In this document: piece by piece, positions 1 through 13,071 of the stretch | Layout of the letters: every line of letters starts with the position of its first letter | How positions within the stretch are numbered: the stretch's first letter is position 1 | Assembly: GCA_021464415.1 (NCBI GenBank) | Contig: CM038471.1 | Coordinates: 77,978,414 to 78,042,413, forward strand | DNA from: Lonicera japonica | Lineage: Eukaryota; Streptophyta; Magnoliopsida; Dipsacales; Caprifoliaceae | DNA length: 64,000 nucleotides | Direction of reading: 5' to 3' | Position numbers and translations under genes: made by a program | The notes under the pieces: model-generated | Told to the model about the DNA's origin: nothing | What the model saw: only the letters and a program-made list of their open reading frames with translations | Database searches by the model: none

Positions 1-152
1 TCCAATATTGTTGGGCGATGTTATGAAAATTCTCTACTTCTTACTTCAACTCCGTTTGTGGTACTTTGGGTGCATTGCCACGTGACACGCCTATCCAATC
101 GGGAAGCTCCACATGGGCCCAGGTATACAGGTGGCATACGCATGTGGAGGAC

Positions 153-416
153 CGGATGTCAACGGGTCGGGTTTGACCAAACCCGAACCAGACCCTCCTA
201 TAAATATGGTCTGACCTGAATCCACCCCAACCGTGGTAATTATATGATATATTTGGGTTGTGGCAGGGCAAACAGGTTAAATACTTATATTGACTCAAAC
301 CCGACGCGTGCCTCGCTTTGGTTCATGAAAGAACCGCTCGAAAGCTGGCTCATTAGGGTTGGCTCGGCCGCTCGGGTTGGGTCAAGGCCTGCTGGGTTGA
401 GACATATTGCCATCCC
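153..416. repeat. Degenerate GC-rich MITE-like repeat
   Basis: The left edge reads ggatgtcaacgggt and the right edge, read in reverse complement, is agggatggcaa. This is a short imperfect inverted repeat around a block rich in CGGGT and GGGTT words. A related edge (gggatggcaacgggt) occurs at 50858. It lies in the intron that follows the last visible CIPK exon. I found no clear target duplication, so the ends are approximate. Confidence 0.4.
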
Positions 417-506
417 TACTTGTGAGCTCCATATGTATCGCATCCACTGATTGAAGAGTGCTGTGTGGTGGTACTCCCGGAGTATAACATTTTCCCATTA
501 CCATAC

Positions 507-2586
507 CTTAAATGAACTGAAAGCAGCATGAACATCGTCCAAGTTGATACTTTCATCAGATTCAATTCGAACAGCAGGCTCATAATTAATTTGAAACCAC
601 TGGTCCTCAAATATCTCTGGTATAGTTATACGCTGCATAAAAGGAAATAGAAATCATCGTATAGCAAATTTTAGCTAAATACCTCTGGCCCTAGATGGTT
701 TTCGAGTTGTACCTTTCTTGGATTTATATCAAATATCCTCCTGATTAGCTTCTTTTGGCTCTCTGTAATCCATATAGGAAATACATACTCGGCTCTTGAT
801 ATCTTTGCAGGGAAAATTAATCAGAGATAGATATCATCTTTAACAAAGATAATACAGATTTAGTGTAAATCCATATATTAAAAAATTGTACCTTTCTATA
901 CAAGTTAATCAGGTTATTGTCATCAAATGGTAGGTAACCAGTAAGTAATTCATAAAGGATAACTCCACACGACCAGACATCGGCTGCAGCTCCGTCATAG
1001 GCTCTACATGTAAGCAACTGTTCATTGGGTAAAGGAGCATCAGATAATATCGTGCCTCTGGTATGTGTCTATATTTTAACAGCCTTTTACATGGATACTA
1101 TAAAGGTACCACCTATTTCAGTAATGATGCTATGCATTAATACTTTTATTTAGCAGCTTGAAAGTACAAACAGCACAACGGTTGGAATATGTGGTTGAAT
1201 ATTCGTAGGTGATACTTGAATATTCACAATTCTTGGGTTAGCTACCAGTTATTCCCACCGACATGCTTCTCTAACTTGTACATTTAGTAGGTATCCTATA
1301 AAGTACACGTACTGTTGGAATATGCGGTGGGAAAATAGGTGACAATACATTTTTACCAAATCAAAATTTAGACACAGATTAGAAGCCACTTAACCTCGGG
1401 TGCTACATAGCTTGGAGAACCACATGCTGTCGATATCAGATTCCCTGGCTGTTAAGACATCAGGTCATCAGTTGGCGTCCACTATTTTGAGTGGTTTATA
1501 TGGAAAAGAATTCGATTCCTTGGAAATATTTTACATGGAAAACAGAAACCATAGAGGGGAGTTGGTTTTTTGATTCCTTGGAAACGGAAAATTGTGCTCA
1601 AACAAACTGTCTTCAGTTATAAAATGAAATTAAGCACCATTAAAGATGAAGAATATGAAATCATGGGCCTTTTCCTTAGGAAAGAAGTGTAACCAAAGTA
1701 CCAAACACCCTTCAGTTATATTCACGAGAAATTAATTTGCAACTAAGTTGATTATTACCTTTCTTAATGTACTTAGTCCAAAATCAGACATTTTCAAATT
1801 TCCCTTGCTATCCAAAAGCAAATTCTGTGGCTGCAAATGAAATGTCAAATTTCAGTTCAAATTTGCAAAATTCCTTGAGGATGATTATCAATAAGAATGA
1901 GAAGATTATTTTTCATTCTAACCTTCAGATCTCTATGATATACTCCTCTGCAATGGCAATAATCCACTGCATCTATGAGCTGCTGAAAGTTCTTCCTTGC
2001 CTCGCTTTCACTTAACCTCTGAATATAAGACTGCGAAAGAAAAATTTCTTAAAATCAGAATTTTCCCTAGAAAGTTTTACTCTAAATCATTAGTTTTCCT
2101 CTGCTTTTGAATCTCACCATCTTGTCTGAGAGTTGCCCTCCCGATACATACTCCATCACGATGTAAATCTTTGTCTTTGACCCAATTACCTGAAAATTCA
2201 AGTTCAAGAACCGTTGATGAGAACAACTTCGAATCTGATTTTTGAAATTACATAATTCAATAATCGTAAAGATACCTCGTGTATACGAACAATGTTGGGG
2301 TGTTGCAATAGTTTCATTGTCCTGATTTCTCTCTGTACCTGTAGAACAAAAGAATCAAACCTTTGATTAACAATTTCCCAAGAAAATAAATACACGAACG
2401 GAAAATGTTTGTGAATATTTTTGCCTGGTAAATGAGATTGTTCTCAATGACCATCTGTTTATCAATGATCTTGATTGCCACTTGCTGCGCATTGACAGTG
2501 TTAATAGCCAACTTCACTTTTGCAAAAGTACCTTCACCAATCGTTCGACCAAGCTGGTACTTTCCAACACTGTTTGCAAACCCCAT
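507..2586 (-). CDS. CIPK21: CBL-interacting Ser/Thr protein kinase (CIPK21-like), 3' part outside window
   Basis: SnRK3-family kinase that CBL calcium sensors recruit in stress and ion signalling. Nine exons (minus strand): 2586-2425, 2338-2276, 2189-2118, 2030-1923, 1830-1759, 1448-1395, 1017-892, 802-713 and 632-507. They join in phase 0 to give 291 codons. Visible motifs are the Gly-rich loop IGEGTFAKV (16-24), Lys39 in VAIKIID, HRDLK (131-135), DFG (151-153), an activation loop ending APE (175-177), and [26 protein letters not shown] after HRDLK and the MGFAN start fit CIPK21 better than other CIPKs from memory. The many introns place it in the intron-rich CIPK clade. The NAF/FISL and PPI domains are absent because the last visible exon ends at a GT donor and no NAF coding is seen in 1-506, so the gene continues beyond the left edge. 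Intron 1 has a GC donor (CAG|GC). The paralogue assignment is less certain than the family. Confidence 0.9.
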
Positions 2587-2886
2587 TCTTCGGGAGAAAT
2601 GTTTTTTCCCTTCTGGATTTTCTCGGTAACCAAACACGTGTTCTTGGAAGAGAGAATGTCTCTCTGTCTCTCCTGAATTTTCCCCGGCAACAAAACACTC
2701 GTTTTCTTGTTCTGATTTCTGAACACCTTGCAGATGTTCCTTATATCCACTCTGCCCAAACTCTGAACAGAAGTTGCAAGCGACTTGATTTGTGTTCATA
2801 GAATTTTCATGCCCCTGTAATGATCCAACCTCCATTTTTTTTTTGTGAAACTCATGCGTTAAATGGAGACGAAGCTTTTTGAGCAC
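2587..2886 (-). other. In-frame open stretch upstream of the CIPK start (long 5' UTR or N-terminal extension)
   Basis: The reading frame stays open for 100 codons before the family-typical MGFAN start, with Met codons at 2886 and further in. The encoded residues are polar and rich in Glu, Gln and Ser and match no domain I know. CIPKs normally start a few residues before the kinase domain, so I treat this as 5' leader that happens to be open. A real N-terminal extension cannot be excluded. Confidence 0.4.
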
Positions 2887-4570
2887 CGCATTCTTATAGT
2901 GTGTGATGTGATAGTATTTTTTTTAATAGGATTTTTTAAAAGAAAAACTTAGAAAAAAAAAAAAAAAAACCCCTAGAAAAACAGTTCAAAGTTGAAGTGT
3001 GGATTTTGCATGAAATTGGAAGGGTAGGTTGGTTGCTGGCTAGTTGTTGATTCCAAAAAGGGGTGATTTGAATGGATGGTGGTGCCTATATTTTTGTGCT
3101 CTTTGGTCAAAACTCTTGAATGGTATGTCACATTTTGTTGCCCGCCCATGTAGTGGTGTTTTTTTTGTTTTAATCAGGGTGAAATTAGGGAGACCAAAAT
3201 TCAAACTAAATTTAAATATTATGATTCAGTTTTTAAACTTTGAAATTCATACCCGAATCAATTTTTTTAGTTTGGTTTCAGTTCGATTTATTCAATTTTT
3301 TTATATTTTCTTTTAAAAAACAATAAATTAGAAGGGGATATTTATTTTGGTTAGAAAAATATTATTTCTTACATCTATAATATAGTTTTAATATTCATGA
3401 TAGTTCAATTTTATTTTTGAGTCATACATGCAATGATTCTATTTGTTATTGGCATATCCTAAACTTGAATCAAACCTAATCGGTTCTATAATTTTTTTAG
3501 TTCGGTGGTTGGTTGTTCAGATTCGTCACAATACTCATACACCCACCCGACTAAGTTAGGCTGCATCGTCAAAAAAATTGTGGATCACAATATGAGTTGT
3601 GGTTTTTGCAAATTTGTAATTGGGATACTCAAAATAAATTTGTGAATGGACGGGAGTTATCCTGGATTAACGGTACATTATATTAAGAAATAAGAAGTAC
3701 AAGGGGAGATATAGCTGTTGCCTTTTGTGTGCATTTGAATGACAAATTTATTCTTCATTAATCTTTTTCTTTAAAAAAGAAAATTACTCTAAACAAGAGC
3801 CAAACCAACACCTTTATGGTAAAAAGACTACATTCTAACCATCGAACCATCCATATTTTGTTGTTAAAGTATTTTATTTAATCTATCGCAAATTAATATA
3901 TCATTTTTTTATTTTTGGTACGTTTCAATTTAGTACTTTCATTTGTTTTCTGAACATAATTAATATATCAAACTTTACATTAAAAAATAACTTATATTAT
4001 TGATTGAGTTAAATTATTTAACTAAAAAAATTAAAAAGTATTAAAGTCTATATTTCACTGCAATATGGATTATTAATGTGAACGAGTCGATATTTTAGGC
4101 AAAGTTCAATGAAGCAATAAATATTTTTGCATTATCAATAATTATTAGTAAATATGCATCCATATTTTTTGAAAATTTCATAAAAAGGGGTAATTTAGTG
4201 TTTTTATTAATTAAATGATATTTAAATTTATTCAAATACATGTTTATTATTCATAGTAGTAATAATAGATAATTGTTAATTGCATGGGTAAATGGGAATT
4301 GTGATAGGTTGGTAGCTTGCTCAAGTTATTAGAGGATTTAGATATAATCATTTGTCAAGGGTGTATTATTATCAAAATAATTATTATTATTACCAAGCAA
4401 TGTATAACATTAAAAATATATAGTATAACTTCTCAAATGAATACTATATTCTATCAAAGAAAAAATTGCTTTCGCTACATAGATACCTTTTATCAAAACA
4501 ATATAGTTGAAAAGAGTCAAAGTATGCTGAGCTTGAATTTAGCATTTAAAGATTAATAATAATAAAAAGA
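2887..4570. other. Gene-free AT-rich spacer
   Basis: No credible coding region, only short random ORFs. It holds an A-run near 2950-2970 and many A/T runs. It probably includes the CIPK promoter just above 2886, but I could not fix a TATA box. Confidence 0.6.
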
Positions 4571-5147
4571 AAAAGGGCACCCTTAGTAGATCAAAAGAAA
4601 ATATGTAGAGGAAATTATCCAATAAAAGAAAGAAAATGGCAGGTAAATGTCAAAATTGATCCTAATTCTTTCAAGATACTTTAAAATTTGAATTTCGATG
4701 AGTAGATTTTATTTATTTATTTTGTCTTAATGAGTAAAAACAGACTACTAGATTTTCATGCACGCATCCTTAGTAGATCAAGTGAAAATAAGTAGAGGAA
4801 ATTATCGAATAAAAGAAAAAAAAATGGTAGGTAAATGTCAAAATTGATACTAATTCTATAGGGATGTTTTAAAAGTTGAATTTCAATGAGTAGATTTATT
4901 TATTTATTTATTTTGTCTTAGTGAGTAGAAATAGACTACTAGATTTTCGTGCACGCATCCTTAGTAGATCAAATGAAAATACGTAGAGGAAATTATCCAA
5001 TAAAAGAAAGAAAATGGTAGGTAAATGTCAAAATTTATCCGAAAGAATTTGGGACATTTTAAAAGTTGAATTTCGATGAGTAGATTTTTTATTTATTTTG
5101 TCTTAATGAGTAGAAATAGACTACTAGATTTCTGTGCACGCGTCCTA
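4571..5147. repeat. Three-copy ~189-bp tandem repeat
   Basis: The phrase ttagtagatca starts at 4583, 4770 and 4961. Each copy continues with gtagaggaaattatc, a purine-rich block, aggtaaatgtcaaaa, gagtagattt, tttgtctta and agactactagatttt, then ends in gcacgc. Copies are diverged by point changes and small A-run indels, which fits an old local tandem duplication. No coding potential is seen. Confidence 0.85.
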
Positions 5148-6290
5148 TTCAAATATAAGTTAAAAAAAATGATCAAGTTGTGTAGCGAGGGTTCAAATAT
5201 AGTTGTTTATGTTACAATTGTAACCTTTTTTTTGTAAAATAGAAGTATATGAGGGCAAAATTAAAAAAATATATATATATATCTATAAGAGCAAAATTAG
5301 AAAATAAAAAATCTTATATGACTTCAATAACTACTCCGATTTTATATAATAGTACATAGATAGTTTAGAAGTATGTTATAGTAAACGGATTTACACGAAT
5401 TTTATTCAACGGATTTTATTCAAGTCTTACTAATTTACTCGAAATTGATTCGTTTAATAAACGAGTTTGACAGATCAAACCAATTATGACTTGCACCCGT
5501 GAAAGGTTCACCTAAACCTGATAAATTCTTATCGATTTCATGTCGTGTTATCGTGTCATATTGTAAATTGGCAGGCTTACTTATATCATACATCTTTACA
5601 CTTTCTCTCATCAAATTTAAAAAAAAAATAAAAAAATACCACAACTTTAAATCCAAAAATCATATTGAAATAAAATTTATATATTTCAAATTGACTTATC
5701 GAGTTCTATAAGTAAGATCCATTGTAACAATAAAATTATGTGAAAAAAGAAATATAATTCCACACATTTGTATAATCCTATTAAGTTTAACATAAGAATC
5801 AGTAAATGAACCATTGTTCAGATAATGTGTTTAATTTACGTGTAAAACAAACTTTACCCATAAGATACATATATAAATATAATTTTGTTTTTTAACCTTC
5901 AATTAAATTCTTTAATAAAAAAATATTATTTTCGATCCCCAAGTTGTTCATACATTTGACATAGTTCATCCATTTCAAACTAAAAAAATTGGTGTCAAAT
6001 TTGTCTGACGATGAAAAAAACTGATATTCTTACCCTTTTTCAATCGTATTTATTTTCGGCAGGTGCTAAAAGGCTAAACACGTTGGGCTTTGCAATGTAG
6101 GATAATGTGCTCATGATAATTGGATCTACCCAGTGGACAAATGCAACCCAATTTAATTAGCCCCGACTTAGACCCATAAGCAGTAGTAACATATGATTTG
6201 GGGTTGTTGTCTAGCAAACCCAAATCATAAAAGTTAAAAAAAAAATGAAGAATAGTGTGGCTAGACATTTTGGCGGACTTATGTGGGGAC
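5148..6290. other. Gene-free AT-rich spacer
   Basis: No credible gene. Contains an (AT)n run near 5269-5282 and a more complex patch at about 5450-5580 that may be a decayed repeat but cannot be classified. Confidence 0.55.
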
Positions 6291-6572
6291 TAAGGGCTTG
6301 TTTGGTAGCTAATTATTTTTTTAATTTTAAAAACTCAATTTAAAATTAATTTTACTTTTATATTTTTCAAATTTTATTTTACTTTACTTTCTCTTTTTAA
6401 TATATTTTTTTAAATACCATAACTTTAAATTCAAAAATCAAAATTAAATAAAAAATATATATTTGAAACCTACTCGTCGAGATCTATAAAAAAAGATTCA
6501 TTGTGATTATTTTTTGAATTTTTTTATTAAGTTTTTTAGTTGGTTGAAAAAAATTCAAATAAAAACCAAATT

Positions 6573-6755
6573 TGTTGTAAGAACAACTATATTCAATTCT
6601 TCATTAGATGAGCCCTTTAAATAGGGTACAAATACAATAGTAAATAGGGTTTACAAGGAAACCCATTATGGCCCATAATATACAATTTACACAGTAAAAT
6701 TCCTAATACATATTATATCTAGACAATAGCACACTATGTGTAATTTTCTTAAACA
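6573..6755 (-). repeat. 3' LTR of the minus-strand copia element
   Basis: 183 bp, with a single copy of the 23-bp unit (aaatagggtacaaatacaat + agt) that is expanded in the partner LTR. Bounded by AAATT outside and by the polypurine tract inside. Confidence 0.9.
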
Positions 6756-6763
6756 CTCCCCCC

Positions 6764-9700
6764 TGTGCTGAGTCGGAGATAGAATGGTACATGTCTTGTT
6801 GTCTCATTAAAATCTTGTCAAGTAACAAAAATCTTGTAGAAAAAAATAACCTTGATCGAAGGAAAAAGAGTACAACATTATGACAATCCTGTTAGACTTC
6901 CTTCATTGAGTCTATATTTTTATTTGATCCTTACTTCAATCAATATAGTTTGCACGTATCGTTACCTCGTTAAAAACCTTACCAAGTAACAAAACCGAGT
7001 GAAAAAAATAAATCTTGGTTTAAGGAAAAAAGTATAACGTAACGTCGTGTGGATATCAGACTCCCCCTCAAGTCTACACCTCCCCCTGATATTTACATTA
7101 ATCAAGAAATTTGAAAAGCTTATGCATGTATCGTTGCCTCGTTAAAAACCTTACCAAATAACAAAATCCAGTGAAAAAAATAAATCTTAGTCTAAGGAAA
7201 AGAGTACAACGTAGGTGCGAAAATTCTATCATATCTCACATATTCCCTTAATCATTACTTCGATCATGAGAATTGGGAGCCTAAGCACCTTTATATTTTT
7301 CACATGCTTTTCAAATATGGTCTTAGGAAAAGACTTGGTAAACTAGTTTACCATATTCTCCATAGAGTTTTGTGTGGGTCAGAGAGATACCCAACACCAA
7401 CAAAATCAATCAAGATTTTGTTGGGGATTTCAATATAGGGGGTGGCTATTTTAGCATCATCATTTACTTTAGATGTTGCTGTTATACACTTTTTATTCTC
7501 TGTAGGGAAAGAACAATCACAAGCCAATGGTTCTTTTTAAGTGTTCAATTATGCTGCGTTGGCGCTGAGCTAAATCTAGCTAAAAAGTATAATGAGAATG
7601 TTATGTCTGGTCGAGTATGTCGTGTTAAATGCAATAATATGCATATTGCATTTAGATAGGAAGTTTTATCTCCTAACATATTTTCGTAATCTTACTTTGT
7701 ACAAAATTGATCATTCCTTTGATCTAAACTTCGACTGACCATGGGAGTGCTAGTAGAATACATTTTGTCCAGGTTAAATTGCCTAATTATCTTTTGAACG
7801 TATGCAAACTAGTGGATTAGTATTCCATAAGCTCGATATTCTAGATTAAGATCTAAACAAAATTCGAGTTTTTTCAAGATTTTTTATCTCAAATTTGGAT
7901 TTCAAGGAACTTGCGGTTTCTCTTAGTTCATCAAGAGTACATATATATTCATATCATCAATATGGACAATTACAATTGAAAATTCATAACTTGTTTTCTT
8001 TATGAATACGCAGTGGCATAATTCATCATTCTTATATCCCTTCCCAATCAAATAGTCATTTAGACGGGTATACTACATCCGTCCGAATTGTTTTAATCTG
8101 TAAAGTGAGCGTTTTAACCTAATTACAAACGCACTCCGTGGTTTAGAGTCACTGGATTTGGGTAATGTAAGGCCATCAGGTACTTTCATATATATCTCTA
8201 AATCAAGATCCTCTTAGAGATATGTAATAACCACATCCATGAGATGCATTTTCAGTAATTCGAAAACTACCAAGCTAACTAAGTAGCGGAATATTATAAA
8301 GTTTAGGCAATTCCAGAGCGTCTGTGGAAAATCTTGTGCCACAAGGTGAGCCTTTTACTTCAGAACTTATTTTTTCTCATTTACGCTTTATGACAAATAA
8401 TTGTTTATGTCCTACAGGCTTTACACTTGGCGTGGTTAGCACTACCGGACCAAATACTTGTCTCTTTGCCAAAGAATCTAATTCTATCTGAATTGCTTAT
8501 TTTCATTTAGGCCAATTTTGCCCTTTGTTGACATTTTACAACAGAGCGAGATTCGACATCATCGTGCTCTTTGATTCATTGAGCAACAGTATATCATTAA
8601 TGCATCCATTAACTCATATGACATCCCTTAACTTATTGAGATTTATTTATTCTCTGGAATTATTATAACTTCGGGGCGTCCACCGGTATTGATTTATGGA
8701 CATAAATATAATCAGAGATAATCTCATGAAAGGGATTTTTATAGTAATGATTAATTGATCAATTTGTGCTTTACTCCACATCTTCTTTGGTGTGAGTGTT
8801 TGTCGAACTAAATGGCCTCTCTTTATTCCTTTAAGGAGTCATGGCCTCAACCACACTTCCTCTAAGTGTGGTTGCAGCGTCTCTTTCTGCGACATTGCGC
8901 CTTTGTTGGGGACTTCTAACCTTGCAGGCATATTGCAGCTGGTATGTTTGATCTCGTCACTTTTCAATATCATTAAATGCATTAGGCATCGAATCTGTTA
9001 CATTTTAAAGATTGGTTATTCTTTTTCATTTCACTGTACATTGTGATGTGTGTGGGGATCAATATGAGACAGAGTGGGAACCACGACAATTTCTGTCGTT
9101 CTCTTGGAAATTTCTTTTCATATCTCCCCCTAACGACGGGAAGACTGTCTCATCAAAGTGACAATCCGCAATTCTTAGTGGTAAAGAAATCACCTGACAA
9201 GGATTGCAAATAGCGGATTATCGTTGAGAATTCATATCTAACATTAATACTTAATTGTTTTGGCGAGCTCAGTTTGGTGCGCTATGGGGGCGCAATCGGC
9301 ACATATGCATAAAATATCAGGCTAATATCCAGTTATCAACGGGTACGCATATAATAGTTGTCTAATATTGAATCTTGAAATAAATAAGTAAAGTTGCGTG
9401 CAATATTGCATAAATTTCATGCATATATAAGCAATATAGTGCACATAATCAATGCTCTATCTACCATCTATATCCTTTTAATGGTTGCTTTTGTGAGACT
9501 TTTTGCGTATGCACATGGAGAACGGGATTCTTTACTTCGATTTTATGCAATGATTATCAAGTACTTTTGATTTAAACTCTCTAGCTTTATCAAGTTTTAT
9601 AGACACGATACAATAATCAGGGTGGCGAGTCCTTAAGCGTATAATATGTGCTAATAGGTTTGTAAATGCAGCATTTCTTGTAGACAATTATTCGACATAT

Positions 9701-10700
9701 GACAAGAATGTCGAATTATCCACCAGATCCATAAAGTACTATGAATGGTTCCGCATTCTGGATGGATTTATTTACAAGTATATATTGTAAGAATGGTATA
9801 TTTTATTTTGTATCTTTAGCATAAGAACGTCTCGATCCTATTTTTGCTAAAGGGCAAGTTTTGAAAAATGGGGCGCGTCATTCATTTGACATGGTCAATT
9901 AGGCATAATGGGAAGAGGGATATGGCTTCCAATACTTTAAAAATCAAAAATTACTTTTGAGCATTATTAGTGTCAATACGTTGCAATGTGTTGAATTTTT
10001 GTCCCATTTATTTGTCACTCAAAAGAAGGAATATCCGTGTAAGTACTTTAACACATGGATCATCATGACCAAGGTGCATTAGGCAAGCATGTCAAAGCCT
10101 GTATGAGTTTATGTCCCACGGTACATTGTTGGTGACATTATAGGATTTGACAATCCTTATCTTAGTGGGGTACATTTCACTAGAATAACTCATAAGTTTT
10201 TTTTAAATGTGTTTCTTTGCACATTTGTTTAAAGGTAAAATAAATATATTTTTGTTCCATTCTTACATTTGATTTTTGTATGATTACTGTTGGTATGAAT
10301 ATCATTAACAAAGTTTGGATCGCTTTAGGTACATATAAAACGTATGTGACTTTAAACACCATTTTAGCAACAAAATGGTTGGACAGTTATTCGCTTTTAT
10401 GATGATTTAATCATCATAGTCACATAGGTATTATAGGTTATTAATTGCCTATTTCGTTGAATGGCTATAGTGTTCTTACTATCAACCAATCATTAAAGTT
10501 ATCATCGATTCATTTTTACAGTAATAAAATCGAGTATAAATTCCGAACCATGAAAAAAAAAAGATTAAACATATCAAAATACATCAGAATAAAGTCAAAA
10601 TTTTTAATAAAATCAACGATAATCAATCCAATATCTTGTTCAAAAATCTAATCCATCCATTCAATCATAAACTTTAAGACAAAACCATTGCTAATTAAAA
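6764..10700 (-). pseudogene. Degenerate copia pol (integrase, reverse transcriptase remnants)
   Basis: There is no long frame, but pieces fall in copia order on the minus strand. Near 10050-10100 is a GAG-pre-integrase-like HLGH piece. Near 8420-8500 is a piece resembling the stretch before the RT palm. Near 7945-7970 is VHIDDM, in the place of the YVDDM/L polymerase motif. Near 7760-7830 is a stretch resembling the QKIL-RFNM segment. Stops and frameshifts are frequent, so it cannot support autonomous activity. Confidence 0.65.
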
Positions 10701-10754
10701 ATTAGGCAATATGCCTGTTCAACTATTTCTGAAAAATAAAGTGAATAAAGCAGA

Positions 10755-11838
10755 TCAGTCAAAATTGGGTACATCCATTGACTGAGCAAAGTCTTTCTTG
10801 CCACTAATGTCTGCGATTGTGAAGTTGACATAAGCGTCATTGTCTTCTTCGTTCATAAAGTGAGATTCGTGTTCTTTAGATTCTCGATATCTCTTGTAAC
10901 TGGCTGCTACTTTAGTGCTTGCATGGCAGTTCTTGTACCAATACCCAGCAACTCCACATCTGTAACATGGCTCATCGCCAACTCTTTCCTTTTTAGCTGG
11001 AGGGTTCTTAGGTGCATTTTGTATGTTGCTTTCCTGACCACTAGATTCAATAGCACCATTTCTTCGCCATACTTTGAAAGAGCCTCCATGACCCGCACCA
11101 TGATTTCCACTTCCTTTTTCACGTTGTGCATTGTTTCCACGTGAGTATGGATTAGCACGTCCAGCCCCCTTTGCATTGGGGTTCTTTCCACTATTCATTT
11201 TACCGTAGTTGGCTTCAGAATTTCTCTTTGTCCCGATGGGCTTGGCATTATTATTCAAAAGAACCTAGCTCATTATGCTTTTCAGTCACTTGCAGTAGGT
11301 TGATCAGCTTATTGAATGTTATGATTCTTTTGTTATCATACTCGAGCCTATACTGGTTCGTTAGTATAAGTGCTGAAGTAGGAAAAGTGGAAAGGGTCTT
11401 CTGAATCATATCATCTTCTGTGAGATCCTTTCCACATAAGTTGAGACGTGCTTTTAGGCGCAGCATATCCTTGTTGAAGTCGTTAACCTTTTTATAGTCA
11501 AGCAAGCGGATTTCATTCCACTGAATGGTCAATTCTGGGAGCAAAGTGTCATGAATGTTCCCAAAACGTCCCTTAAGGGCATCCCATAATTCTTTAGGTG
11601 TCTTCAACTGAAGGTACTCCCAGTGTAGGCTGGGGTTAATATGTTTCCTTAGAAACATTAATGTATTTGCTTTCACCTTGTTAGACGGTCCGTTATCTTT
11701 TGGATCTTTGAGATCAGCAAGTGTGGCAGAATATTCTTTAGCCACAAAGGCGGTTTCTACATTAGAAACCCACCGATGGTACTCAAGTCATTCTGAGTCC
11801 AAAATGTCAAATTCAGGTCGAGTTGGGTCGGCCATCTT
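10755..11838 (-). pseudogene. Copia Gag (UBN2-type) with altered zinc knuckle
   Basis: Starts with ATG at 11838 (MADPTRPEFDILDSE), then meets an in-frame TGA. The rest reads through 11745-11251 as a UBN2/copia gag domain (LWDALKGRFGNIHD, LNQYRLEY-type segments). After a small frame break it continues to 10755 with a basic, Gly/Asn-rich region and a CCHC-like knuckle, CYRCGVAGYWYKNC, in which the expected His after Gly is Tyr. Gag is far better preserved than pol in the same element. It would encode the retrotransposon capsid protein. Confidence 0.85.
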
Positions 11839-12202
11839 AATAAATAATAAAGAAGATAGTACACAATTATGAGTACATCCATGTTAATTATTTTCCAGAA
11901 TTATGAATTAGATTTCAAAACCAAGATCTATAATGATCACATTTTTCGATGCTATATGAAGATACTTTATCATAGTAATTATGATGCACATGAACTTTCA
12001 TTATCAGGGCAACTTTTAATTTATAACATACTAAATAAAATAATTAACAATATAAATAATTGTGAGTAAAACAATTATATAACTAATATTTAAATTTTCT
12101 TAGCATGATAATTGACCACAATTATAGTAATTAAGCAAGTAATGAAAATAATATAAAAGAAAGCGTGATATATCTCTCAATTGTCATATAGCTAATTCAT
12201 AA

Positions 12203-12203
<1 letters not shown>

Positions 12204-12244
<41 letters not shown>
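12204..12244. repeat. (AT)n microsatellite
   Basis: About 20 uninterrupted AT units in the 5' leader region of the copia element, between its gag start and its 5' LTR. Confidence 0.9.
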
Positions 12245-12246
<2 letters not shown>

Positions 12247-13071
12247 TAGAAACCAAAAATTTAAACTTATGGCCGAAAATCTCACATAGAAGTAAACATC
12301 TAATTTTCAGCCGCAAATAAGTTGAAACGGAAGAAATAAATAAATTTAATCGATGAAGTTAATTAATTTAATTGTGATGCTCAAGAGGATTAATAAATAA
12401 AAAAAATTATAATTACATCCATACTTGCTATCGAAGAGGAAAAAAAATAGAAAGAGAGATTTTTTTTTCTCTTATACTGCTATTGATATATGTGCTCAAA
12501 AAGAATAATAATAATTAAAAAAATTTTAAATTATGGATCTATCGATAAACGTGCAAAAGATTAAGAAAACATGATGCGGCTGTTTACTTTATATATAACT
12601 ATGCATACAAAGGACATTAAAAACAACAACATTACATTGAAAACAACAATTAGATTAATTACTTTTGGGTGGGCATGCATTACGAAAATAGAGATCGAAA
12701 ATTTGTTTTCTACAATTAACCATTAACTGAGTATATAGATTTAGGTAAGAATACATTATGAATAATAAATCTTATTATTGTAATTTAATGGTCGGTACAT
12801 AATCGAAATCATACACATGGTGGATGCTTAATTAAATATATATATATATATAATATATGGGATAACGAACCTGTAGTTTTTTCGGCGATCCTATAATCTT
12901 CAATTGCAAGAGCCAACTCGGGGAGTGAAATATCATAGTCGCCGCGGGAATATTCTCCAAAAACTTGAGTTCTTAATTATGTATGTATATCACAATTTTT
13001 TCTTGAAGATTGAGCGACGAGAGAGAGAACCAATGGTGATGGCGGCTGGCGCTTTAAGCGTGCTGATAACG

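Noticed and set aside
4571..5147. Repeat array checked as a possible CRISPR
   Set aside because: Units are contiguous long tandem copies with no spacers, and this is plant nuclear DNA.
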